This document shows, in pieces, positions 21,039-26,478 of a DNA stretch of 26,478 nt. This DNA is from Hyphococcus sp. (GTDB taxonomy: Bacteria; Pseudomonadota; Alphaproteobacteria; Caulobacterales; Parvularculaceae): assembly GCA_021604585.1 (NCBI GenBank), contig BQJG01000049.1, positions 1 through 26,478 on the forward strand, given 5' to 3'. Each line of letters begins with the position of its first letter. Position 1 is the first letter of the stretch. The notes under the pieces are model-generated. The model worked only from the letters and a program-made list of their open reading frames with translations, was not told the DNA's origin and searched no databases. The translations under genes were made by a program, and so were the position numbers.

Positions 21039-21442
21039 GCAACGCCCAATGGGAATTGCAAAAAGCGGTCTACCAGGTGCTCGCCGCCGACGCGGCGCTG
21101 CAAGCGGAAATCGGCGATCCGCCGCGCATTTTTGACGATCCGCCGCCGGATGCAGTGTTTCCGTATCTGACGCTTGGTGAGTCTCGCGCCAGCGACTGGA
21201 ACGGCGTCGAAGGCGGGCTCGAGCACGAAGTGAAGCTCTATGTGTTCTCGCGCTACGCCGGGCGGCGCGAAGTCAAACGCATTCTCAATGCGGTTTACGA
21301 CGCGCTGCATGAAGCGCCGCTCACGCTCGCCGGGCATGATCTTATCAATATCCGTTTCGTTTTCGCCGATGCGTTCCGGCGCAGCGACGGCGAAACCTAT
21401 CAGGGCGTCGCGCGCTTCCGCGCGGTGACGCAAGCGCAGTGA
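21035..21442 (+). CDS. GTA g8, DUF3168 tail terminator protein
   Basis: A 135-residue DUF3168 protein: LQKAVYQVLAADAALQAEIG, FPYLTLGESRASDWNG, HEVKLYVFSRYAGRREVKRI, YDALHEAPLTLAGHDLINIR and the ending VARFRAVTQ. Such proteins cap the tail tube at the head end. Overlap with g7 is ATGA. A 151-base gap with a family C repeat follows. Confidence 0.9.
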   Translation: MSNAQWELQKAVYQVLAADAALQAEIGDPPRIFDDPPPDAVFPYLTLGESRASDWNGVEGGLEHEVKLYVFSRYAGRREVKRILNAVYDALHEAPLTLAGHDLINIRFVFADAFRRSDGETYQGVARFRAVTQAQ

Positions 21443-21473
21443 GGGGCGTGATGAATAGGCGCTTCATTTCCTC

Positions 21474-21557
21474 CCGCTCATTCCCGCGAAAGCGGGAAAC
21501 CAGAAACACAGAGCAGATCTGTTGGTCGTGGATCCCCGCTTTCGCGGGGATGAGCGG
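21474..21557. repeat. Palindromic repeat, family C copy 1 (g8/g9 gap)
   Basis: An 84-base element with inverted ends, CCGCTCATTCCCGCG and CGCGGGGATGAGCGG (one mismatch), each end itself a hairpin (TTCCCGC-GAAA-GCGGGAA and ATCCCCGC-TTTC-GCGGGGAT). The centre includes AGAAACA and GAGCAGATCTG. It has the same length and layout as the element at 24786. This GCGAAAGCGGG-type sequence is common between genes in alphaproteobacteria. Confidence 0.9.
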
Positions 21558-21593
21558 CGGAGAGGTCTCGCTAGCTAACAAGGGAACAGCCCA

Positions 21594-22013
21594 ATGACAG
21601 CACAACGTGGCAAAGACTTGCTCTTAAAACTCGGTGACGCAGAAGAGGCCGAAAGCTTCGCCGTCATCGGCGGGTTGCGCACCAAAACCCTGTCGCTCAA
21701 CGCGCAGATCGTCGACGTCACCCATTCGCAATCATCGGGCGGCTGGCGCGAATTGCTGGCCGGCGCCGGCGTGCGCCAGGCATCTGTCTCCGGCGCCGGC
21801 GTTTTTCTCAATGATGCAGCCGCAGAACAAGTGCGCGCCGTGTTCTTCGCCAGCGAGCTGCGCAACTGGCAGATCATCGTCCCCGGTTTCGGAACCATCG
21901 AAGGCGCTTTTGTCATCGCCAATCTCGATTACGCTGGCGAACATGACCGCGAGGCGTCGATGTCGCTGGCGCTGGAGTCCGCCGGCGCGCTGATCTTCAC
22001 GGCGGAGGGGTGA
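21594..22013 (+). CDS. GTA g9, major tail (tube) protein, TP901-1 family
   Basis: A 139-residue protein matching the GTA tail tube: AQRGKDLLLKLGD, FAVIGGLRTKTLSLNAQIVD, TSQSSGGWRELLAGAGVRQ-type block (here HSQSSGGWRELLAGAGVRQ), ASVSGAGVFLND, WQIIVPGFGTIEGAFVI and SLALESAGALIF. An AAGGGA site lies nine bases before the ATG, just after the family C repeat. It polymerises into the tail tube. Confidence 0.92.
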   Translation: MTAQRGKDLLLKLGDAEEAESFAVIGGLRTKTLSLNAQIVDVTHSQSSGGWRELLAGAGVRQASVSGAGVFLNDAAAEQVRAVFFASELRNWQIIVPGFGTIEGAFVIANLDYAGEHDREASMSLALESAGALIFTAEG

Positions 22014-22015
22014 GC

Positions 22016-22381
22016 ATGATTCATCCTCGCGGCGATGTGCGCCTGAAAATAAACGGCGAAGAGCAGACCCTGCGCCTGACGCTCGGCGCGCTCGCCGACA
22101 TTGAAGACCGTCTCGGCGGCGGCGATTTGTCGGCGTTGCAGGCGCGGCTGAAAAAGCCGCGTGTCGCTGACATTATTCTTGTCTTGCACGCCTTGCTGAC
22201 CGGCGGCGGCGGGAGCGGCGGCGCGGCGCTGACGCTCGAAGCGTTAAAGGCGAGCGACCTCGATCTCGGCGAGGCGACGCGCGCCATCGCCAACGCTTTT
22301 GAGTCGCTGGGAGCAGACGATGTTAGCGAGGGGGCGCCGGGAAAGCCGCATTTGGGGGAGGGCCAGACCAATGGCGCCTGA
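22016..22381 (+). CDS. GTA g10 family protein (GTA-gp10)
   Basis: A 121-residue protein from ATG 22016, which has GGAGGGG a few bases upstream; a GTG at 22010 in the same frame overlaps the g9 stop and would add two residues. The pattern RGDVRLKINGEEQTLRLTLG, ALADIEDRLG and DIILVLHALLTGGG fits the GTA-gp10 family of tail assembly proteins. The C-terminal half is Gly-rich and variable. It ends in a TGATG overlap with g10.1, as expected for a pair of tail chaperones preceding the tape measure gene. Confidence 0.85.
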   Translation: MIHPRGDVRLKINGEEQTLRLTLGALADIEDRLGGGDLSALQARLKKPRVADIILVLHALLTGGGGSGGAALTLEALKASDLDLGEATRAIANAFESLGADDVSEGAPGKPHLGEGQTNGA

Positions 22382-22548
22382 TGTTTTCCTTCGCCGTTTC
22401 GCGGCTCGCGCTCGCGCCGCAAGATTTCTGGTCGCTGTCGCTCTCAGAATGGCGCGCGCTGGTTTGTGCTGTTTCACCACAGAGCGAAGCGATGACCAGC
22501 GAGGCGCTCGCCGCATTAATGCAAAAGCACGGAGGGCCGAATGGCTGA
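22381..22548 (+). CDS. GTA g10.1, small phage tail assembly chaperone
   Basis: A 55-residue protein easily missed because of its size. Translation gives MFSFAVSRLALAPQDFWSLS, LSEWRALVCAV, then a helix ending LMQKHGGPNG. The [FW]W-x-L-[ST]-x-x-E-[WL] pattern after an LxLxPxxF start is that of the TIGR02216-type small tail assembly chaperone found between g10 and g11 in GTAs. It shares an A with the g10 stop and overlaps the g11 start by eight bases. Confidence 0.85.
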   Translation: MFSFAVSRLALAPQDFWSLSLSEWRALVCAVSPQSEAMTSEALAALMQKHGGPNG

Positions 22549-23074
22549 ACATATAAATGTCAGCGTGAATACGGCCGGCGTCGCCGAGGCGGGCGCCGAG
22601 ATTGAACGCATCGCGCGCGAACAGATCGCGCCCGCCGCCGCGCTGATCGACGACGCTTTTTCCGTCGCGGCGCATTCGATCCAGTCGAATCTCGCCCGCG
22701 CCGCCGAACGCGGCGAGCTTTCCATGAAGAAATTGACGCAAGCCTTGCTGAAAGATCTGCGCCGCTTCGCTATCGATGCGCTGGTGCGCCAGCCGATCCA
22801 GAACCTGCTGACCAATGCGCTCACCGGCGCGTTTGGGGGAGGACGCGCCAATGGCGGGTTCGTGGCGCCGGGGCAGTCTTTTCTGGTGGGCGAGCGCGGG
22901 CCGGAATTGTTCACGCCGCATGGCGTCGGAAACATCCGTCCGCTGAACGCTTCGGGAATGACGGTGAACATCTCGCTGCCCGGCGTCAGTGACGCGCAAA
23001 GTTTCCGCCGTTCGGAAACGCAAATCGCTGCTGCATTGGCGCGCGCGGTGGGGCGGGGACAGAGGAATTTGTGA
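22541..23074 (+). CDS. GTA g11, short tail tape measure protein
   Basis: A 177-residue protein. The middle part is helical (AGAEIERIAREQIAPAAALI, KKLTQALLKDLRRFAIDALV), followed by QNLLTNALTGAFGGGRANGG and the widely shared C-terminal tape measure motif GGFVAPGQSFLVGERGPELF. It is far shorter than phage tape measures and, as in Rhodobacter GTA, implies a very short tail. It overlaps g10.1. A family A repeat follows its stop. Confidence 0.87.
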   Translation: MAEHINVSVNTAGVAEAGAEIERIAREQIAPAAALIDDAFSVAAHSIQSNLARAAERGELSMKKLTQALLKDLRRFAIDALVRQPIQNLLTNALTGAFGGGRANGGFVAPGQSFLVGERGPELFTPHGVGNIRPLNASGMTVNISLPGVSDAQSFRRSETQIAAALARAVGRGQRNL

Positions 23075-23085
23075 TGCGCGTTTTT

Positions 23086-23212
23086 CCCCTCACCCGAAAT
23101 TTCCAGCGAAATTTCGACCTCTCCCGAGGGAGAGGTAGAGGCGCCGCAACCGCCCCAAGCCTACCTCTCCTTGGGGAGAGGTCAAAACGGCGAAGCCGTT
23201 TTGGGTGAGGGG
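23086..23212. repeat. Compound palindromic repeat, family A copy 3 (g11/g12 gap)
   Basis: Outer CCCCTCACCC / GGGTGAGGGG with first variable stem CGAAATTTC-CAGC-GAAATTTCG, ACCTCTCCC-type hairpins, and last variable stem CAAAACGGC-GAA-GCCGTTTTG. Length 127 bases, as in copy 2. Here the right arm lies 31 bases before the g12 ATG and so is too far to be its ribosome site. Confidence 0.9.
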
Positions 23213-23243
23213 AAATCATCGTCAACCAGTTGAGTAACAACCC

Positions 23244-23876
23244 ATGTCCTTCCACGAAATCTTATTCCCCGTCGACATCGCGCTGAACTCCGAAGGCGGG
23301 CCCGCGCGCAAGACTGACATTGTCGCGCTGGTCTCCGGCCATGAAGAACGCAATTCGCCCTGGGCCGGGTCGCGCCGGTCGTTCAATGCAGGCTATGGCG
23401 TGAAATCCATCGCCGACATTGAAGAGGTGATCGCCTTTTTCGAGGCGCGTCATGGGCGCCTGCACGGTTTTCGCTTTCGCGATCCGTTTGACGGCAAAAG
23501 CTGCCGCGTGGCGGAAACGCCCGCCGCGGCCGATCAATTGCTCGCAACCGGCGACGGCGTAGAGACCGAGTTTCAACTGGTAAAGCGCTACACATCCGGC
23601 GCCGCTTCTTATGCCAGGCCCATCAAAAAGCCCGTCGCCGGATCGGTGCTGGTCGCGGTGGACGGCGCCCTGCAAACGCAAGGCGCAGACTTCACCGTCG
23701 ATGAAACGACGGGGCTTGTAACTTTTGTGTCGGCGCCCGCCGCATCAGCGGAAGTCACTGCTGGATTTCAGTTCGATGTGCCGGTGCGGTTCGACTCTGA
23801 TGAATTGCGGATCAACCTCGCGGCGTTCGCCGCTGGCGACATTCCGTCGATCCCGCTGATCGAGGTGCTGGTCTGA
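23244..23876 (+). CDS. GTA g12, DUF2460 distal tail protein
   Basis: A 210-residue DUF2460 protein: FHEILFPVDIALNSEGGPAR, VSGHEERNSPWAGSRRSFNA, EVIAFFEARHGRLHGFRFRD, GDGVETEFQLVKRYTSG, ETTGLVTFVSAPAASAEVTA, GFQFDVPVRFDSDELRI and the ending IPSIPLIEVLV. It forms the distal ring of the tail, joining the tube to the baseplate. It overlaps g13 by one base (TGATG). Confidence 0.95.
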   Translation: MSFHEILFPVDIALNSEGGPARKTDIVALVSGHEERNSPWAGSRRSFNAGYGVKSIADIEEVIAFFEARHGRLHGFRFRDPFDGKSCRVAETPAAADQLLATGDGVETEFQLVKRYTSGAASYARPIKKPVAGSVLVAVDGALQTQGADFTVDETTGLVTFVSAPAASAEVTAGFQFDVPVRFDSDELRINLAAFAAGDIPSIPLIEVLV

Positions 23877-24754
23877 TGCGCGCCCTCGATCCCGATCTGC
23901 AAACTCATCTTAGCGCAGGCGCGACGACCTTGGCGACCTGCTGGCGCATTACGCGGCGCGATGCTTTCGTGCTCGGCTTTACCGATCATGACCGCGCGCT
24001 TTCCTTCCACGGAACCGATTTCCTGCCCGATAGCGGCGCCAGCGGTTCGGCGCTGTCGTCATCGGCTGATCTCGCTGTCGATAATGCCGACATTGAGGGC
24101 GCGCTGTCGGCCTCGGCGCTCTCGGGCGCCGACCTCGCAGCGGGGCGTTATGACGGCGCGTCGGTGGAGGTCTATCGGGTCAATTGGGCCGCGCCGGACC
24201 AGCGCGTGCTCTTGAAAAAAGGCGTCATCGGCGAGGTCAAACGCGCGGGAAACGCCTTCAAAGCCGAACTGCGCGGGCTCTCGCATCTTCTCGATCAGCC
24301 GGTGGGCCGGGTCTATCAGCGCCTGTGCGACGTCAATGTCGGCTCGGCGAAATGCGGCGTTGATTTGGATGTCTCGGCGTTCAAAACCAGCGGGGCCGTG
24401 ACAGCCTTGCGCGACGCGCAGAGTTTTTCGGCCAGCGGCTTTGGCGCATTTGCTGACGCATGGTTCGCTCACGGATTATTAAAATGGACGAGCGGCGCCA
24501 ATGCCGGGCTTTCCGCACATGTGAAAACACAAACCGCCGCCGGCGCGATTTTCCTGTGGTTGCCCGCCGGGGCCGCCATTCAACTCGGCGATGCATTCAC
24601 CGTGACGGCGGGCTGCGACAAGCGCTTTGCGACCTGCCGCGCGAAATTTTCCAACGCGGTCAATTTTCGCGGCTTTCACCTGATGCCGGGCAATGACTTC
24701 GCGATCTCCTATCCGCTGAAAAGCGAGAAGAACGATGGAGGGAAATTGAAGTGA
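23876..24754 (+). CDS. GTA g13, DUF2163 baseplate hub protein
   Basis: A 292-residue DUF2163 protein. N-terminal LATCWRITRRDAFVLGFTDH, then SSADLAVDNADIEGALSASA, and the C-terminal GCDKRFATCRAKFSNAVNF with NFRGFHLMPGNDFAISYP. Four cysteines in CDVNVGSAKC and GCDKRFATC are the set that, as I recall, holds an iron-sulfur cluster in the Rhodobacter GTA hub. It lies between distal tail and peptidase genes as expected. Confidence 0.94.
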   Translation: MRALDPDLQTHLSAGATTLATCWRITRRDAFVLGFTDHDRALSFHGTDFLPDSGASGSALSSSADLAVDNADIEGALSASALSGADLAAGRYDGASVEVYRVNWAAPDQRVLLKKGVIGEVKRAGNAFKAELRGLSHLLDQPVGRVYQRLCDVNVGSAKCGVDLDVSAFKTSGAVTALRDAQSFSASGFGAFADAWFAHGLLKWTSGANAGLSAHVKTQTAAGAIFLWLPAGAAIQLGDAFTVTAGCDKRFATCRAKFSNAVNFRGFHLMPGNDFAISYPLKSEKNDGGKLK

Positions 24755-24785
24755 TGGACAGTCGAATGTTCTTGAATCCATTCCA

Positions 24786-24869
24786 CCGCTCATCCCCGCG
24801 AAAGCGGGGATCCAGAAATAAAGAGCAGTTCTGCACATCGTGGATCCCCGCTTTCGCGGGGATGAGCGG
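24786..24869. repeat. Palindromic repeat, family C copy 2 (g13/g14 gap)
   Basis: An 84-base element with perfect inverted ends (CCGCTCATCCCCGCG and CGCGGGGATGAGCGG), each forming its own hairpin (ATCCCCGC-GAAA-GCGGGGAT and ATCCCCGC-TTTC-GCGGGGAT). The centre keeps CCAGAAA and GAGCAG as in the copy at 21474. It fills most of the 136-base gap before g14. Confidence 0.92.
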
Positions 24870-24890
24870 AATTAGATGTTGGAGCTATCA

Positions 24891-25388
24891 ATGACCGCGA
24901 TCACAAAAATCACGCCGCTCACCCGCCCAGTCACCCGAACCGACGTCCTCACCGCCGCCGCAAGCTGGCTCGGCACGCCCTATGTGCACCAGGCGAGCGC
25001 CAAGGGCGCCGGTTGCGACTGCCTCGGGCTTATTCGCGGCGTCTGGCGCGATCTTTACGGCGCCGAGCCGGAGCTTCCGCCTGCCTACACGCCGGACTGG
25101 AATGAACGTGTCTTCGCGCGAGAAAATCAAAATGAACGTCGCAGTGACGAACCGCTGCTTTCCGCCGCGCGCCGCAACCTGATTGAAAAGCACACGCGCG
25201 ACGTCGAAGCCGGCGACGTTGTCATCTTTCGCGTGACGCGAGACGGCCCGGCGAAACATTGCGGCATTGCGACCTCGCCCAATGCCTTCATCCACGCTTA
25301 TGCGGGGCGCGCCGTCGTTGAAAGCTGGATGAACCGCTGGTGGCGCGCGCGCATTGTTGGCGTGTTTCAGTTTCCGGGAGTCGAATGA
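24891..25388 (+). CDS. GTA g14, NlpC/P60-type cell-wall peptidase
   Basis: A 165-residue protein from ATG 24891 (GGAG eight bases upstream); ATG 24876 in frame would add five residues. It begins DVLTAAASWLGTPYVHQASA, then GAGCDCLGLIRGVWRDLYG with probable catalytic C44, DVEAGDVVIFRV, and AKHCGIATSPNAFIHAY with probable catalytic H123. NlpC/P60 hydrolases cleave peptidoglycan peptides; in GTAs this one is part of the tail tip and opens the recipient wall. It overlaps g15 by ATGA. Confidence 0.93.
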   Translation: MTAITKITPLTRPVTRTDVLTAAASWLGTPYVHQASAKGAGCDCLGLIRGVWRDLYGAEPELPPAYTPDWNERVFARENQNERRSDEPLLSAARRNLIEKHTRDVEAGDVVIFRVTRDGPAKHCGIATSPNAFIHAYAGRAVVESWMNRWWRARIVGVFQFPGVE

Positions 25389-26478
25389 TGGCCCAGCTTC
25401 TTCTCACCGCCGCGCAGGGCGCAGGCGCGGCCGCTGCAAAAGGCGGGATCGGCGCGTTTCTCGCGCGCACCATCGCGACAACCGCCGCGTCCTACGCCGC
25501 CGGTTACGCTGACCGCCTCATCTTCGGGCCGCGCAAACGCAAGGTCGAAGGCCCGCGCCTTGACGGGTTTCAGGTGCAGGCGTCACAGGAAGGCGCCAGC
25601 ATCTTGCGCGTCTATGGCCGCGCGCGCATTGCCGGACAACTGATCTGGGCGGCGAATTTCAAGGAAACCTCGTCGCAATCGACGGAAACATCCGGCGGCA
25701 AAGGCTCGGCGCCCGCCTCACAAACAACCTATACGGAATATCTCTATTCGATCTCGATCGCCGTGGGTCTTTGCGAAGGCGTCATCGATCGGGTCGGCCG
25801 GGTCTGGGCCGACGGCAAGCCGTTCGACATGTCGAAACACAATGTCCGGCTCTATCGCGGCACGGAGACGCAAAACCCCGACGCGCTGATCGAAGCGACC
25901 GAGGGCGCGGGAGAGGCGTCGGCGTTTCGCGGGCTTGCTTATATTGTGTTCGAGGATTTGCCGCTGAAGGATTTCGGCAATCGCATTCCGCAATTTTCTT
26001 TTGAAATCGAAAAGAGTCTCAAACAGTCAGACGAGAACGCGCTGGAAAACCGCCTGACGGCGGTGACCTTGATCCCCGGTTCGGGCGAGTTCGTCTACGG
26101 AACCACAGGCGTGACGCTGAACATTACTGAGGGCGTGACGCAAAGCGAGAACATTCACAACAACCAAGGCGTCACCGACTTCACTGCGTCGATGGATGCG
26201 TTGCAGGATGCGGCGCCCAATCTTGAGCATGTGTCCCTCGTCGCGGCGTGGTTCGGCGACGCACTCGATGTCACGACATGCACGCTGAAACCCGGCGTTG
26301 AAACCGACGACAAAGCAACAAGTCCCTATGACTGGAAAGCCGGTGGCGTTACGCGCGAGGCGGCGCATCTGATCTCGACAGTGGAGGGCGGTTCCGCCTA
26401 TGGCGGCACGCCGGCGGATCGCAGCGTCGTTGAGACCATCCAGTCGCTGAATGCGCGCGGCCTCAACGTCATGTTCCA
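25385..26478 (+). CDS. GTA g15, baseplate megatron / host-specificity protein (partial, 3' end outside window)
   Basis: The frame opens at 25385 (MMAQLLLTAAQGAGAAAAKG) and stays open to the window end, giving at least 364 residues. Recognisable GTA g15 segments are TTAASYAAGYADRLIFGPRK, VEGPRLDGFQVQASQEGASI, LRVYGRARIAGQLIWAANFK, TYTEYLYSISIAVGLCEGVI, RVWADGKPFDMSKHNVRLY, FEDLPLKDFGNRIPQFSFEI and AAWFGDALDVTTCTLKPGVE. These proteins are usually over 1,000 residues with a TIM-barrel-like domain further on, forming the tail fibre hub that contacts recipient cells. It starts in an ATGA overlap with g14. Confidence 0.95.
   Translation, partial: MMAQLLLTAAQGAGAAAAKGGIGAFLARTIATTAASYAAGYADRLIFGPRKRKVEGPRLDGFQVQASQEGASILRVYGRARIAGQLIWAANFKETSSQSTETSGGKGSAPASQTTYTEYLYSISIAVGLCEGVIDRVGRVWADGKPFDMSKHNVRLYRGTETQNPDALIEATEGAGEASAFRGLAYIVFEDLPLKDFGNRIPQFSFEIEKSLKQSDENALENRLTAVTLIPGSGEFVYGTTGVTLNITEGVTQSENIHNNQGVTDFTASMDALQDAAPNLEHVSLVAAWFGDALDVTTCTLKPGVETDDKATSPYDWKAGGVTREAAHLISTVEGGSAYGGTPADRSVVETIQSLNARGLNVMF

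Noticed and set aside
22244..23023. 259-codon minus-strand frame across g10, g10.1 and g11
   Set aside because: The plus strand carries three overlapping genes with family motifs and proper junctions, so the minus frame is a shadow.
16389..23212. Family A repeats as Rho-independent terminators
   Set aside because: They lie within an operon, lack a following T-tract and sit directly before start codons, so simple termination is unlikely.
14659..26478. Complete prophage
   Set aside because: Gene order and content match GTA g1-g15; there is no integrase, repressor, replication or lysis gene, and no attachment site is visible in the flanks inside the window.

Overview
The window reads as chromosomal DNA of a GC-rich alphaproteobacterium. 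The best evidence is a Rhodobacter-type gene transfer agent (GTA) structural cluster, supported by a YcgN-family protein and an alphaproteobacterial-style TPR/TolB-like membrane protein. A Hyphomonadaceae/Parvularculaceae-like host is plausible, but I infer that from gene style only. No tRNA, rRNA, integrase, lysis or replication gene is visible.

Left third (1-8785, minus strand). One operon begins with a 616-residue membrane TPR/TolB-like protein (6935-8785). It is followed by nine complete genes and the start of a tenth, all for small membrane-anchored proteins that look like the DUF6090 family. Every junction is a 4-base ATGA overlap. All copies share a nearly constant first ~40 residues (basic amphipathic start, one membrane helix, a G-V-F-[IV]-G-[LI]-Q-x-x-N-x-N motif), while the rest of each protein diverges strongly. 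This is the most unusual part of the window and could be an undescribed envelope system.

Middle (8941-14326). Two paralogous gene pairs lie on the minus strand; each encodes a membrane-anchored Ala/Pro-rich protein and then an exported four-cysteine protein. Next is a minus-strand operon of a VOC/glyoxalase-fold protein, a 27-residue small protein and a flavodoxin-fold NAD(P)H/FMN oxidoreductase. It is divergent from a winged-helix regulator with a C-terminal cysteine cluster, and an AT-rich repeat-bearing region lies between them. A YcgN-family cysteine-cluster protein and a probable lipoprotein with a TonB-C-like domain follow on the plus strand.

Right half (14659-26478, plus strand). This is a colinear GTA cluster: g1, terminase (g2), portal (g3), g3.5, prohead protease (g4), HK97-type capsid (g5), connector (g6), head closure (g7), tail terminator (g8), tail tube (g9), g10, the small g10.1 chaperone, short tape measure (g11), DUF2460 (g12), DUF2163 (g13), NlpC/P60 peptidase (g14) and the start of the megatron g15, which runs off the window. 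Genes overlap or nearly abut except at six gaps of about 135-175 bp. Each of those gaps holds a compound palindromic repeat, from three families. Two repeats appear to supply the Shine-Dalgarno sequence of the next gene, and a further palindromic element is translated as the C-terminus of the prohead protease.
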